A stretch of DNA of 64,000 bases from an uncultured Erythrobacter sp. (lineage in GTDB: Bacteria > Pseudomonadota > Alphaproteobacteria > Sphingomonadales > Sphingomonadaceae), in the NCBI GenBank assembly GCA_937969505.1, contig CALBWA010000001.1, positions 1-64,000 of the forward strand. The letters run 5' to 3'. Position numbers and translations under genes: made by a program. This document shows positions 8,786 through 19,374 of this stretch, piece after piece; within the stretch, counting starts at the first letter, position 1; each line of letters opens with the position of its first letter. The notes under the pieces are model-generated. The model searched no databases and had not been told where the DNA came from. It saw only the letters and a list, made by a program, of their open reading frames with translations.

Positions 8786-10063
8786 CTACGCGGCTTGAGC
8801 GTCGGCCCGACGGCGCTGCCAGAACCAGCGTCTTTTGTTGGGGTTATGGCCGCCGCCGGACTTCATCACGCGCTTGCGGAACAAGGTCGAGCCCCAGCGG
8901 ATAAATATCGCGACCCACAGCGCCTGGTACCCAATTGCGAGCAGGATCGGCCACAATTCCTCGTGCTGTGCTGCCCGTGCCGTCATCGCAAAGGGCGAGC
9001 TTAACGGGAACAGTATGGCCAGCCATTCCAACATGGGTGCGCCATCGATCAGGGTGAAGCTGGCAAAGAAGAAGATGAACAGCTGCAGCATGGTGACCGG
9101 CATCGAAAGTGTCTGAACCTCTCTTACTGTGCTGGCGAGCGCACCGATCGCCAGAAAGATCGAGCCGATCAGCAAATATCCCATTGAAAAATTGACCACG
9201 AAAAGAATGCTGAACAAAGGCCATCCCACACCGGGATCGGGCATGCCGATCAGGGTTTGCTTGACGCCGCCAAAATCGCTGCCGGACAGGATCACGATAG
9301 CAATCAGCGCGAACCACACACCTACGCCCACCAGCGACACCGCCAGCATAGCAAACAGCTTGCCCAGGAATACGGCCTCCATCGGCAAGGCCGCTGCCAG
9401 AATTTCGATGATCTTGTTGGCTTTCTCCTCGACCAGATTGGACAGAACCATGCCCGCCAGCAACATCATCAGCAGAAACAGCAAGGTCATCGAAATTTGC
9501 GCCGTGTCGCGCCGCTGGTTCTTGATCGTGGCGCCGCTGGTGGTGACCAGGCTGGTTTCCAACGCGGGATAGGACACGTCTGCATTGTTGCGTGCCAGCG
9601 CCAGGTGCATGCTGATGTGACCACTCCATTGGCGCAGCCTGTCGCCTGTGCCGGTCAGCACTGGATCTTCCAGCGTGCCGGTCAATACGGCACCATAAAT
9701 GCCTCGCTTGTCGGCAATCAGAACATCCGGGTCAATGGGGGCATGCCCCTCTGCTGGATCAAACAGATAGAAATGGGGAATTGGGCCGCGGCCAAGCTCG
9801 TTTTCGATCCGCGTATGCGCATCAAGGATGGCGGCCATATCCTCGCTCGGCATCTGCAAAGCTATGCGCACATCAGGTGCACTTTTGCTGTTGCTGGCTG
9901 CAAGGCCACCGGACATGCCGAATACGATGGCGGGAAATAACGGCCCCAGCAGAAAGAACAGAAAGCTGCGGCTGAACAGGATTGCGACAAAATCGCGGCG
10001 TGCCACAACCAAGGCTGCCTGAAGGTTGGACAGGCGGGATTTCTCACTCATATCGATGCTCAT
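8786..10063 (-). CDS. ABC-2 type transporter permease (NatB-like)
   Basis: This 425-residue inner membrane permease starts with a hydrophobic segment after a short cytoplasmic tail (FVAILFSRSFLFFLLGPLFPAIVFG). A large periplasmic domain of about 150 residues follows, then five or six membrane segments from about residue 190. This is the ABC2_membrane_3/NatB architecture, used for export of ions, drugs or lipids. The substrate is unknown. The ATG overlaps the stop of the ATPase gene by 4 bases (ATGA), so the two are translationally coupled. A second in-frame ATG (codon 5) is possible. The C-terminus is very basic. Confidence 0.85.
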   Translation of the reverse strand: MSIDMSEKSRLSNLQAALVVARRDFVAILFSRSFLFFLLGPLFPAIVFGMSGGLAASNSKSAPDVRIALQMPSEDMAAILDAHTRIENELGRGPIPHFYLFDPAEGHAPIDPDVLIADKRGIYGAVLTGTLEDPVLTGTGDRLRQWSGHISMHLALARNNADVSYPALETSLVTTSGATIKNQRRDTAQISMTLLFLLMMLLAGMVLSNLVEEKANKIIEILAAALPMEAVFLGKLFAMLAVSLVGVGVWFALIAIVILSGSDFGGVKQTLIGMPDPGVGWPLFSILFVVNFSMGYLLIGSIFLAIGALASTVREVQTLSMPVTMLQLFIFFFASFTLIDGAPMLEWLAILFPLSSPFAMTARAAQHEELWPILLAIGYQALWVAIFIRWGSTLFRKRVMKSGGGHNPNKRRWFWQRRRADAQAA

Positions 10064-11079
10064 TGTTCGCCTCCGCCCTGGCCATCGGCCTTCAGCTGAC
10101 GTGCGGCGGCTTCACCAGCGATATGAACGAAGGCATCGTGCAGTCCGGCCCGTTCAATCGACAATGATAAAATCCCGGCATCGCCTTCAATCAATTTGCG
10201 CAGCAATGGCTCCACTCCGGTCTCCGGCAAGGAGAACATGAAGAAATCCCCCTCTCGGCGTGCGTCATCGGGCAGGGCCGCAGTCCAGCCCCCCTCGCGC
10301 GCTCGCGTCTCCAGACGGACTTGCGCCGGGATGCGGTCGCGCGCTGCTTCTACCGAACCTGCGTAGGGGACTTTGCCGCCTGCGATGATGGCCACGCCTT
10401 CGCACAAGCGTTCTGCATGATGGATCACATGGGTAGAGAAAATCACCGTTGTGCCGGTATCAGCCAGCGTGCGGATCATCCGTTCAAGCTTGCCCTGGTT
10501 AATGGCATCAAGGCCTGAAAACGGCTCGTCCAGCACCACCAGCCGCGGCCGGTGCACCAATGTTCCCAGCAACTGGACGGTTTGCGCCATACCTTTTGAC
10601 AGCTGGCGGATTTGCCGCTCGGCTGCATGGGCCAGATCATGCCGCTCGAGCAATTCGCGGCCACGTTCGCGCCCCTCGGCCAACGAAAGACCGCGCAATG
10701 CGCCCATAAATGCAATGGCCTCGATCGCTTTCATCGCAGGGTAAAGCCCGCGCTCTTCCGGCAGATAGCCAATCAGGCGCGCAATATCATGCGGCCGGTC
10801 ATGGCCGAACACGCGCCGCACACCTTCGTCCGGGTCTATAATGCCCAATAGCATGCGCAGGGTCGTGGTCTTGCCCGCGCCATTGGGCCCAAGAATGCCG
10901 TAAATTGCGCCTTCGGGAACTGAGATATCCACACCGTCCACCGCCAGCGTGCCGTCAAACCGTTTGACCAGCCCACGCGCTTCAATCGCAAGGGTGGTGC
11001 TGCCAGCGAGTGAGCCATCGCTACCCGTGCCTTCAGCCCCATTGCCGGGCTGCATTTGTTCGCTTACCGCAATATCCAT
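10060..11079 (-). CDS. ABC transporter ATP-binding protein (NatA-like)
   Basis: This 339-residue nucleotide-binding subunit has Walker A GPNGAGKTT (64-72), the signature QLSKGMAQ, Walker B LVVLDEP with the D-loop SGLD, and the H-loop STHVIHHAE. A C-terminal extension of about 100 residues (VRLETRAREGG onward) is typical of the DrrA/NatA group. It pairs with the permease downstream, with a 4-base overlap. The N-terminal 30 residues are Gly/Ser rich and not conserved, so an internal start such as codon 9 cannot be excluded. Confidence 0.92.
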   Translation of the reverse strand: MDIAVSEQMQPGNGAEGTGSDGSLAGSTTLAIEARGLVKRFDGTLAVDGVDISVPEGAIYGILGPNGAGKTTTLRMLLGIIDPDEGVRRVFGHDRPHDIARLIGYLPEERGLYPAMKAIEAIAFMGALRGLSLAEGRERGRELLERHDLAHAAERQIRQLSKGMAQTVQLLGTLVHRPRLVVLDEPFSGLDAINQGKLERMIRTLADTGTTVIFSTHVIHHAERLCEGVAIIAGGKVPYAGSVEAARDRIPAQVRLETRAREGGWTAALPDDARREGDFFMFSLPETGVEPLLRKLIEGDAGILSLSIERAGLHDAFVHIAGEAAARQLKADGQGGGEQ

Positions 11080-11123
11080 GTCGCCCGGTTAACCTTAGGG
11101 CATGAACGGGAGCAACCCCAAGC

Positions 11124-12185
11124 GTGGTTAATACCGCAGAAACCACCGAACTGCGTGCCGCCCTCATGGCTGAAGCTGAGCGCCTGGGCTTTGCTGCGGT
11201 TGGATTTGCTTCGGCACAGGATGATCCGGTTCGCGCCTCCCGTCTGCACAGCTGGCTGGGCGATGGCCATCACGGGTCAATGGAATGGATGGAGGCCCGC
11301 GCGGATGTGCGACAAGGCCCGCAATCGCTTTGGCCACAGGCCCAAAGCGTCATCGCTCTGGGCATGAGCTATGCCCCGCATGATGATCCTCTGGTGCTGG
11401 AGGATTATCCCGATCGGGGCCGCATATCGGTCTATGCCAGAGGCAAGGATTATCACGATACCGTCAAGAAGAAGCTGAAAGCGCTTGCGCGCTGGCTGGT
11501 CGCACAGGCACCGCAAAGCGAGCTCAAGGTGTTTGTCGATACCGCGCCAGTGATGGAGAAACCCCTGGGTGAAGCCGCCGGGATCGGCTGGCAGGGCAAG
11601 CACACCAATCTGGTGAGCCGCGAGCAGGGCAATTGGCTGTTTCTGGGCGCAATTTATACCACATTGCGGTTCGAGGCCGACGCGCCGCACGATGACAGGT
11701 GCGGATCCTGCAATGCCTGCCAGACGGCTTGCCCCACGAACGCTTTTCCTGCGCCTTACAAGCTCGATGCACGGCGCTGCATTTCCTATCTCACCATTGA
11801 GCATAAGGGGCCGGTTGCCGAGGAGTTTCGGGCCGCCCTGGGCAATCGGATCTATGGCTGCGATGATTGTTTGGCGGTCTGCCCGTGGAACAAGTTTGCC
11901 CGCGATGCGGCGACCCATCGCGATTTCCTGCCTAGGGCGGAATTAACCGCGCCGCGGCTGGATGAATTGCTGCAACTGGATGATGCCGGGTTCCGCCAGC
12001 TGTTCTCAGGCTCTCCGATTAAACGGATCGGGCGCGACCGGTTCGTGCGCAATTGCCTCTATGCCGCCGGCAACAGCGGGGACCGCGCTCTGCTGGCCCA
12101 GGTCAATGCTTTGGTGACAGACAGCGATCCGGTGGTTTCTGACGCAGCGCACTGGGCCGCTGAGCGGCTTAGAGCAGCGACTTGA
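11124..12185 (+). CDS. queG: Epoxyqueuosine reductase QueG
   Basis: This 353-residue cobalamin- and iron-sulfur-dependent enzyme performs the last step of queuosine synthesis in tRNA, reducing epoxyqueuosine. The sequence shows two ferredoxin-type clusters, C193/C196/C199/C203 and C246/C249/C253 with C219, and the catalytic acid D139 in [15 protein letters not shown]-like C-terminal tail follows. The start is GTG at 11124, the first codon of a family-sized reading frame, with GGGAG about 11 bases upstream. Its 3' end overlaps the convergent FAD reductase by 17 bases. Confidence 0.95.
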   Translation: MVNTAETTELRAALMAEAERLGFAAVGFASAQDDPVRASRLHSWLGDGHHGSMEWMEARADVRQGPQSLWPQAQSVIALGMSYAPHDDPLVLEDYPDRGRISVYARGKDYHDTVKKKLKALARWLVAQAPQSELKVFVDTAPVMEKPLGEAAGIGWQGKHTNLVSREQGNWLFLGAIYTTLRFEADAPHDDRCGSCNACQTACPTNAFPAPYKLDARRCISYLTIEHKGPVAEEFRAALGNRIYGCDDCLAVCPWNKFARDAATHRDFLPRAELTAPRLDELLQLDDAGFRQLFSGSPIKRIGRDRFVRNCLYAAGNSGDRALLAQVNALVTDSDPVVSDAAHWAAERLRAAT

Positions 12186-13398
12186 GCGCGATTTCAGGGT
12201 CAGCCAGCGCATCCAGATCAACTGCATCGGGCGCAGCCTCAATCAATTTTCGCCCCTGGACGTAATCCTTGGTGTTGTTCACGCAATCGAACGCAATTGG
12301 CCGACCTTCCTTGAGATAGGCCACCGTAAACTTTCGCTCGGCCGGATCACCGCGCAATATGGTGGCGTCGTGGTCGAGAGACAGACCTGCTGTCTGAAGG
12401 CGCAAATCATACTGATTGGACCAGAACCACGGCAGCGCATGGTACGGCTGTTTGTCGCCCATGATCGCTCGGGCCACAGTGTTGGCCATATCATTCGCAT
12501 TCTGAACCGATTCCAGCCGAATCACGGCTTGATCAGCGAAAGGGTTGGCGTGGGCGGCGCAATCGCCAATCGCATAAATATCATCCAGCGTGGTCCGGCA
12601 GAACACATCAACGTCAACCCCGTTAGAACCGGCCGCGCCAGCCGCAATCAACGGCGCGACGCTGGGGATGATGCCGATGCCCACGATTACGAGATCGCAG
12701 GGAACGCTTTCACCATCGGCAAGGCGGACCGCTGTTGCGATGCCATCCTCTGCTTCGATTGCCTCGACCGCGACGTTCAAGCGCAGATCGACACCCTGGG
12801 CGCGATGCTCGTGTTCATAGAAGCTCGACAAGTCTTCGCCTGCCACCCGCGACAACAGGCGGGGTAAAGCTTCCAGCAAGGTCACTTCGCAGCCAAGTTT
12901 GCGCAGGACCGCAGCTGCCTCCAGTCCGATGTAGCCGCCGCCAATGACCGCAACTTTCCTGGCGCCACCATCCAGTGCCTGCATGATGGCATCAACATCG
13001 CGCTTGTTGCGCACCGAATGGACGTTTCTGGAATTGCCACCGGGGCACGACAGGCGGCGCGGATCGCCCCCGCCAGCCCAGATCAGCTTGCGATACTCAA
13101 CTCGCTCTCCGCTACCCAGAACAACTTCATGGGCCATCGGATCGACTTCAACGACTGCGCTCTGCAAGCGCAAATCGACATCCTTGTCCGCCCAGAATTG
13201 CTGGGGGCGGATCATGATCCGCTCAAACGGTTTGTCGCCAGCCAGATATTCCTTCGACAAGGGTGGCCGCTCATAGGGAGGTTCTGCGTCCCGCCCGAGC
13301 ATTACGATGCTGTCTTCGTGCCCCTGTTGGCGCAAGGCGATGGCCGCTTGCGCCCCGCCGTGCCCCGTCCCCACGATCACTACGTCTGCTTTGGTCAT
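12169..13398 (-). CDS. Putidaredoxin/rubredoxin reductase-like FAD-NAD(P)H oxidoreductase
   Basis: This 409-residue flavoprotein has an N-terminal FAD motif (GTGHGG, 10-15), a second Rossmann motif for NAD(P)H ([11 protein letters not shown], near 150), and the C-terminal FAD contact YAIGDCAAH. The [12 protein letters not shown] block is diagnostic of the ferredoxin reductase family that serves bacterial P450s and dioxygenases (CamA, AlkT, ThcD). It could supply electrons to either P450 in this window through a 2Fe-2S ferredoxin encoded elsewhere. It overlaps queG tail to tail. Confidence 0.88.
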   Translation of the reverse strand: MTKADVVIVGTGHGGAQAAIALRQQGHEDSIVMLGRDAEPPYERPPLSKEYLAGDKPFERIMIRPQQFWADKDVDLRLQSAVVEVDPMAHEVVLGSGERVEYRKLIWAGGGDPRRLSCPGGNSRNVHSVRNKRDVDAIMQALDGGARKVAVIGGGYIGLEAAAVLRKLGCEVTLLEALPRLLSRVAGEDLSSFYEHEHRAQGVDLRLNVAVEAIEAEDGIATAVRLADGESVPCDLVIVGIGIIPSVAPLIAAGAAGSNGVDVDVFCRTTLDDIYAIGDCAAHANPFADQAVIRLESVQNANDMANTVARAIMGDKQPYHALPWFWSNQYDLRLQTAGLSLDHDATILRGDPAERKFTVAYLKEGRPIAFDCVNNTKDYVQGRKLIEAAPDAVDLDALADPEIALKSLL

Positions 13399-13466
13399 GA
13401 CAGAGCGGTCAACGCAAAATCGGTCTGCGTCAAGTTCCCAAATCGCCAGAACCGGTCAGACGGAGC

Positions 13467-16400
13467 CTAGCGTTCGAGCAGATTGCGCGCCTGGCTCGCG
13501 ATCTGTGCCAGCATGACGGGGGCAACCGGTGTGTGGCTCTGCGCGCGTGCAATCATGGTCTGGAACTGGGCGATCGCATCGTGATTATGCTCTGCCCAAT
13601 CGCTTACTGTCGCCACCGGATCAGCTTTACCGGCCTTGCGCCGCAACAACCGGCGCAGGAAATCAAGCCGCATCTGCTGGAAATCCCGTGCCAGCCCGCT
13701 GACAAGGGGTCGCTCCCAGATGTCTGACGGGTTCATCAGGGCGGCAACACTTTGCGCCCAATCCAGCCCCAGCTTTTCGCCAATCTGGGTAAAGGCAGCA
13801 GTGATCGGACGCGGATCCATTTGCGTTTCACTGGCCAGCCGGGCAAGCCCGATTGCGCCATCCATATTGAACAAGTGACTGACTTCATTGGCAAGTTTTG
13901 CCGGAGCGCCTGCCAGAACCATTCGTTCGCGCAATTGCGCTGCCTGATCGCGCGACTGTTCAGCCAGAAGGTCGTCCGAGGCATCGGAAAGCGCCCTTAC
14001 GTGCGGGCCAAGCTCGGCAATGACCCTCGCTGTATCGATATGACCAGCAGTGGTGCGCAATATATCGGACATCAGATTGGCGACGGCTGCCGCCAATCGA
14101 TCAAACAACAGCAAGCGGGCGTCTTCAGTCATGCGCGCGCGATCCACCGCGTCCCACATGGCCTCCAGATCAAACAGAGCTTCCACTGTAACGAAAGCCG
14201 CTGCAATCGTAGCGAGGTCAACGCCTTCTTCCTCGCCCAATTCAAACGGGTGGATGACGCCCAGCCGATTGACGATGCGATTGGCCAGTTTCGTGGCGAT
14301 GATCTCGCGCCGCAGCCTGTGTCCGCCAATCTGCTTGCGGAACGGCTTTCGCATCGGTTCGGGAAAGCTTGCGAATAAGAGCGGTTCAAGGATGTCCGCG
14401 TCAGCCAGCGGGCTGGCTTCAATGGCATCTTGCAAAACCAGTTTGGCCGATGACAACAACACTGCCAGTTCCGGTCGGGTCATGCCGGCACCATCGGCGG
14501 CACGGCGATTGAGGCTGACTGTGTCGGCAAGGCCCTCTGTGCGCCGGTCAAGCGCGCCGCGTTCCTCCAGCTTTTCAATCAGGTGCAATTGCGATCCCAT
14601 GGCACGTGCACCGCCGCTTTCAGCGATCGACAGAGCGAGCGCTTGCAGACGGTTGTTTTCCAGCACCAGAGCTGCGACTTCATCGGTCATGTCGGCCAGC
14701 AGAACGTTACGCTTCTTCTCGGAGATTTTTCCATCGCGCCGTGCCGCCGCCAGCGCGATCTTGATATTCACCTCATTATCCGAACAATCGACCCCGGCCG
14801 AATTATCGATGAAGTCGGTGTTGATCCGTCCGCCATTGAGTGCGAACTCAATCCTCCCCGCCTGAGTGACCCCCAGATTGGCACCTTCACCAATGACTTT
14901 GGCGCGGACATCGCGCGCATCCACTCGCAGTCCATCGTTGGCGGGGTCACCCACCGCTGCGTTATTTTCAGCCGTGGCCTTGATGTAGGTGCCGATGCCG
15001 CCAAACCAGATCAGGTCGACTTCTGCTGCGATGATGGCGCTCATCAATTCTTCTGGCGGCAGTTCCTTCACATCAAGACCCAATGCCTGCCTGGCCTGAC
15101 GTGTCAGCTTGATCTGCTTGGAATCGCGCGGATACACCCCGCCCCCCTTCGAGATCAGGGCCTTGTCATAATCGTCCCAGCTGGACCGGGGCAGGTCGAA
15201 CAGGCGCTTTCGCTCTGCCCAGCTGGCGGCTGGATCGGGGTCAGGATCAATGAAGATATGCCGGTGATCAAAGGCTGCCACCAGCTTGATCGCGCGCGAC
15301 AGCAGCATGCCGTTGCCAAAGACATCGCCCGACATGTCACCGCAACCGACAACGCGGACAGGATCGTTTTGCACGTCGACGCCCTGCTCCAGGAAATGGC
15401 GTTGAACCGACACCCAACCACCGCGAGCAGTTATCCCCATCGCTTTGTGATCGTACCCGTTCGATCCGCCGCTGGCGAACGCATCGTCCAGCCAGAAACC
15501 GGCGTTTTCGGCAATTGCATTGGCGACATCGGAGAAGCGGGCCGTTCCCTTGTCTGCGGCAACAACGAAATAAGGGTCTTCGCCATCGCGGACGACCACC
15601 TGATCAGGGTGGACAACTTTGTTTTCGACGAGATTGTCAGTGATCGAAAGCAAGGTGCGGATGAAGACTTCGTAGCTGGCTTGGCCTTCGGCAGCCCAGC
15701 CTTCGCGGTCTTTTGCTGGTGAAGGCAATTGCTTGGGATAAAAGCCGCCCTTGGCACCGGTTGGCACAATCACCGCGTTCTTCACGCGTTGGGCTTTCAT
15801 CAGGCCGAGTATTTCGGTGCGGAAATCATCGCGCCGGTCAGACCAACGCAGGCCCCCGCGTGCAATTGGTCCAGCGCGCAAATGGATACCTTCGACCCGG
15901 CGCGAATAAACGAAAATCTCGCGCCACGGAACGGGTTTGGGTAGGTTCGGGATCAATTGGGAATCGATCTTGAAGGCCAATGCCTCCCGTGCAGCCGGGG
16001 CAAAGGCATTGGTGCGCAAAATGGCTTCTATCACGGCCTGATAGAGCCGCAGCAGCCGGTCATCATTGATGGCAGCCACGCGGGCAAGGCCGCGCCGCGC
16101 TGCATCCTTGGCAGCCCCGGCAACCGCCTGCCTGTCGCCAGGGAAAGCAGGGTCATGGCGCGCAGCGAAAAGGTCAATAATGGCGCGAGTAACCTGCGGT
16201 GACCGGCTGAGCGCGTCGACCACAGTGTAGATAGTGAACCCCATGCCGGTCTGGCGCAGATAGCGATAAAAGGCGCGCAGCCAATCGGCTTCGCGAGCTT
16301 CCAGTCTGGTTTCCACCACCAAACGATTGAAGGCATCATCTTCTGCCTTGCCAGTCAAAACGGCAGCGATGGCATGTTCGATCGTCTCTGCTCGCTCCAT

Positions 16401-18155
16401 CAGGGCCGCGGCATCCTCGCCCTCAGCCAGCGAAACGGTGAAATCATGCACCGAACCTGATTGGCCTCCATCGAGCAAGGTGGGGGTTTCCGTGCGTACA
16501 GTGAAGCCGAAGTTCTCCAGCGCAGGCACGGCATCAGACAGGGCCAGATCGCCGGTGCAGTGGTAAATTTTCAAGTGCAGCTGCTCGTGCGGATCATTGT
16601 CGCACAGATACAACCGCGCATCGCGCCAATCTGGGCGCGTATCACCATCGCCCCGGCACGCCAGCCCATCCAGCCTAACGATGTCCTGTGCCGCCTGCGC
16701 TGGCCCATCAGCCGATCGATAGTTCTGCGGGAAGCTGCCCGCATACTGACGCGCCAGGTCGTGAGCGCTTTGCTGTCCGACAAGCTCGGCCAAGTGCCGC
16801 TCGACCGCTTCGTCCCAGCCGCGCAGCATATCCTGCAAACGCGCTTCAAGATTGGCTTCGGCTGGCTGTTCTGCAGAATCGCGAATGTCGAGGACGAACC
16901 TCAGCAGCGCCAGATTGCCGCCTTCGACCTGAAGGCTCCAGTCAAGCAGCTGTGCCCCGCAGGACGCCGTCAGAAGGTCCTGCACCTGGGTACGGATCTG
17001 GGTTGAAAGCAAATCCCGCGGCAACCAGACGAAGCTGAACATATGGCGGGCGAGCGGCGCCTCCACCATGGCAAGGCGCGGGCGAGGGCGATCAATCAGG
17101 CCCATCATGACTGTCGCAACTCTGGCAATATCGGCGGGGTTGAACCCGATCAGCAAATCATGGGGCAGAACGGTCAGCGCATGGACCAGCGCCTTGCCGG
17201 CATGGCCGCTACGGTCAAATCCAAGCTGGTCCGTCAAGCTGTCGAGCGCTGCCCGCAGACGCGGAACCTTGCCCGGAGGGCTGGCAAGAGCGGCGCTGGT
17301 CCAGACACCGGCATGCACGGACAGGGCGGTAATGTCCTTGCCCTTGCGAACGGGGATGATGAACAGGTCGAGAGGAACGCGGCGGTGAACATTGGCCAGC
17401 CGGTTGGATTTCACCACCAGCAGTTCGCGCGGTGCACCCGAAGCGTCAGCCTGGTCGAACCAGGCAAAAGCGCGTTCGTAAGATGCATCTGCGAGCAATT
17501 GCTTGGCGCTTTTGCGGCATATTCCGAACAAATTGACATGGCTGCCATCGCGTTTGCGGGTCAGATGGCCGAGCTGGGTCAACATTCCATCATTGAGCCA
17601 ATTCAACAGAGCTGCGTTTTCCGGGTCCTGCAGCCGGCTGGCATCTTCGCTCATCGCGGCCTGCGCCTTGGGCCAATCGAGCACAGCGGCACGAATGTCT
17701 CCAAGCGCGGTACGCAGATGCTCTTCCAGCTGACGCTGCTGCGTATCGCTTATCGTTTCGATCTCAATGTAGACCATCGATTCATTGCGATCGGCTTTGC
17801 CTGCAATGTCCGAAAGATGGGTCAGCTTCCCTTTTGTGTCTCGGCGAACCGGCACAATCGGATGAACCAGACGAGCGATGGCGTGACCTTGGTGAGCGAT
17901 TGTGGCGGCGATGGAATCGACCAGAAAAGGCATGTCGTCATTGATGATTGCAATCCGGTGAGTCCGATTCTGCTCGTCACTAGGCTCGATGATTAATGTT
18001 GATTTTTCCGGCTCGCGGATTTGCGCCGCGCCAAACAGGAAGCTGGTGGCCTGTATCAGTTCTGCGCTGCCGAGCGCATCGTCACCTGGCAAGATGGCGG
18101 CGGCCAGGTGCTTGGCCAAATGGCGTTCCATCGCATCGCTTGAACGAGAAACCAT
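13467..18155 (-). CDS. NAD-specific glutamate dehydrogenase, large 180-kDa class
   Basis: This 1562-residue enzyme deaminates glutamate to 2-oxoglutarate using NAD. It is the large class found in alphaproteobacteria and actinomycetes, usually about 1600 residues. It has a long N-terminal regulatory region with ACT-like segments (to about residue 700), then the catalytic core, with the active-site lysine in PTGAKGGFYPKQ and the glycine-rich NAD site near GCGDMSGDVFGNGML. A helical C-terminal domain follows. The start is the ATG at 18155, with GGAG 8-11 bases upstream. It stands alone. Opposed to the GltBD pathway in the same window, it is probably catabolic. Confidence 0.95.
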   Translation of the reverse strand: MVSRSSDAMERHLAKHLAAAILPGDDALGSAELIQATSFLFGAAQIREPEKSTLIIEPSDEQNRTHRIAIINDDMPFLVDSIAATIAHQGHAIARLVHPIVPVRRDTKGKLTHLSDIAGKADRNESMVYIEIETISDTQQRQLEEHLRTALGDIRAAVLDWPKAQAAMSEDASRLQDPENAALLNWLNDGMLTQLGHLTRKRDGSHVNLFGICRKSAKQLLADASYERAFAWFDQADASGAPRELLVVKSNRLANVHRRVPLDLFIIPVRKGKDITALSVHAGVWTSAALASPPGKVPRLRAALDSLTDQLGFDRSGHAGKALVHALTVLPHDLLIGFNPADIARVATVMMGLIDRPRPRLAMVEAPLARHMFSFVWLPRDLLSTQIRTQVQDLLTASCGAQLLDWSLQVEGGNLALLRFVLDIRDSAEQPAEANLEARLQDMLRGWDEAVERHLAELVGQQSAHDLARQYAGSFPQNYRSADGPAQAAQDIVRLDGLACRGDGDTRPDWRDARLYLCDNDPHEQLHLKIYHCTGDLALSDAVPALENFGFTVRTETPTLLDGGQSGSVHDFTVSLAEGEDAAALMERAETIEHAIAAVLTGKAEDDAFNRLVVETRLEAREADWLRAFYRYLRQTGMGFTIYTVVDALSRSPQVTRAIIDLFAARHDPAFPGDRQAVAGAAKDAARRGLARVAAINDDRLLRLYQAVIEAILRTNAFAPAAREALAFKIDSQLIPNLPKPVPWREIFVYSRRVEGIHLRAGPIARGGLRWSDRRDDFRTEILGLMKAQRVKNAVIVPTGAKGGFYPKQLPSPAKDREGWAAEGQASYEVFIRTLLSITDNLVENKVVHPDQVVVRDGEDPYFVVAADKGTARFSDVANAIAENAGFWLDDAFASGGSNGYDHKAMGITARGGWVSVQRHFLEQGVDVQNDPVRVVGCGDMSGDVFGNGMLLSRAIKLVAAFDHRHIFIDPDPDPAASWAERKRLFDLPRSSWDDYDKALISKGGGVYPRDSKQIKLTRQARQALGLDVKELPPEELMSAIIAAEVDLIWFGGIGTYIKATAENNAAVGDPANDGLRVDARDVRAKVIGEGANLGVTQAGRIEFALNGGRINTDFIDNSAGVDCSDNEVNIKIALAAARRDGKISEKKRNVLLADMTDEVAALVLENNRLQALALSIAESGGARAMGSQLHLIEKLEERGALDRRTEGLADTVSLNRRAADGAGMTRPELAVLLSSAKLVLQDAIEASPLADADILEPLLFASFPEPMRKPFRKQIGGHRLRREIIATKLANRIVNRLGVIHPFELGEEEGVDLATIAAAFVTVEALFDLEAMWDAVDRARMTEDARLLLFDRLAAAVANLMSDILRTTAGHIDTARVIAELGPHVRALSDASDDLLAEQSRDQAAQLRERMVLAGAPAKLANEVSHLFNMDGAIGLARLASETQMDPRPITAAFTQIGEKLGLDWAQSVAALMNPSDIWERPLVSGLARDFQQMRLDFLRRLLRRKAGKADPVATVSDWAEHNHDAIAQFQTMIARAQSHTPVAPVMLAQIASQARNLLER

Positions 18156-18328
18156 AATCCTGCTCCAAACCTGCCAGCAATATTATTTTCATCCGCTGTA
18201 TTTATCATGCGCCGATAGTCGCACGCTGTGTTCCGGGCAAGCGGCAAAAAACGACCGCTTCTCGAGTGGCCTTATCAGCTTGATCAGTCCTTGCGCCCGA
18301 AACATGTCATGACTGTCTATATCCCTTG

Positions 18329-18375
18329 TGCAGGGGTCGCTCGCCCCAACCCTTCCGGAATGGGCGGCCCCTGCA
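18329..18375. repeat. Inverted repeat between the GDH and LLM oxidoreductase genes
   Basis: TGCAGGGG and CCCCTGCA form 8-base perfect arms around a 31-base loop that itself contains TTCCGGAA. It lies 7 bases beyond the stop of the flavin oxidoreductase gene and could act as an mRNA 3'-end hairpin for that operon, although no T tract follows. Confidence 0.4.
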
Positions 18376-18381
18376 ACTGGG

Positions 18382-19374
18382 TTACGCGATTTGCGCAGCC
18401 ATAGCATCCATAGTCAATTCCAGCGACCGCAGGCGCATTTCCGGGTCATAGGTTGCGCCGGCCACAATGATTTCATCAGCCCCGGTACGGGTCGCAAAAT
18501 TTTCGATTGTCTCTCTGACTTGATCAGGGGTGCCCACGGCTGCCGCCTGTCCCACATGGTCCAGCATAGCGCGTGCCTGTAATGGCAGAGTGCCGAGGTA
18601 ATCCTTGACCGGTGGCGGCAGTTTGCCCGGCTCGCCGGTGCGCAATCGGACAAAGCTTTGTTGTTGGCTGGACGCGGCAAGAACGGCATCTTCTTCGCGT
18701 TCCGCTGCAAACACATTCATGGCCACCATCACATGCGGCTGGTCGAGCCATCGAGATGGTTGAAACTCACGCCGATACAGTGCCAGCGCTGCATCAAGGT
18801 GTGTCGGAGCGAAATGCGCAGCAAAAGCATAAGGCATGCCCAGTTTCGCCGCCAGGCTGGCGCCGAACAGACTGGATCCGAGCATCCAGAATTCGATGTT
18901 CGCCCCGAGACCCGGCGTGGCTTTCAGCGGCAATTCTACATCGCCTGTGATCAGCGCGCGGAGCTCCATTACATCCTGTGGAAACATCTCTGCAGCTTGC
19001 TGCAAATTCTTGCGGAAAGCCGCCTGAATGCGGCCATCGGCGCCCGGAGCGCGGCCCAGCCCGCAATCCACCCGGCCGGGAAACAGGGCCTCCAGCGTTC
19101 CGAATTGCTCAGCGATCATAAAAGGATTGTGATTGGGCAGCATGATGCCGCCGGAACCGATCCGAATGGTCGAAGTCGCATTGCCAATATGCGCCAGCAC
19201 GACCGATGTCGCCCCGCCAGCGATGCCCTCCATGGCGTGATGCTCGGCCACCCAGAACCGTTTGTATCCAGCCCTTTCGGCCGTTTGCGCCAATTTTACG
19301 GCTGCATCATAGGCCTCGCCCAAGGTTCCACCTGCGCGCACAGGCACAAGATCCAGAACCGAAAGCGCAACCAT
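18382..19374 (-). CDS. LLM class flavin-dependent oxidoreductase (luciferase-like)
   Basis: This 330-residue protein is of the bacterial luciferase-like family (FMN or F420 dependent TIM barrel). Its start MVALSVLDLVPVRAG and the internal motif FWVAEHH (the conserved histidine pair) are typical, as are the GSGGIMLPNH and GRVDCGLGRAPG loops. Group 1 proteins annotated as MsnO8- or YhbW-like resemble this. The substrate is unknown. The ATG at 19374 overlaps the stop of the TPR gene by one base (TGATG), so I prefer it to the upstream frame. It is the last gene of a hydrolase-TPR-LLM operon. Confidence 0.88.
   Translation of the reverse strand: MVALSVLDLVPVRAGGTLGEAYDAAVKLAQTAERAGYKRFWVAEHHAMEGIAGGATSVVLAHIGNATSTIRIGSGGIMLPNHNPFMIAEQFGTLEALFPGRVDCGLGRAPGADGRIQAAFRKNLQQAAEMFPQDVMELRALITGDVELPLKATPGLGANIEFWMLGSSLFGASLAAKLGMPYAFAAHFAPTHLDAALALYRREFQPSRWLDQPHVMVAMNVFAAEREEDAVLAASSQQQSFVRLRTGEPGKLPPPVKDYLGTLPLQARAMLDHVGQAAAVGTPDQVRETIENFATRTGADEIIVAGATYDPEMRLRSLELTMDAMAAQIA

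Noticed and set aside
14583..15722. 379-codon plus-strand frame inside the GDH gene
   Set aside because: Antisense shadow of the glutamate dehydrogenase catalytic domain.
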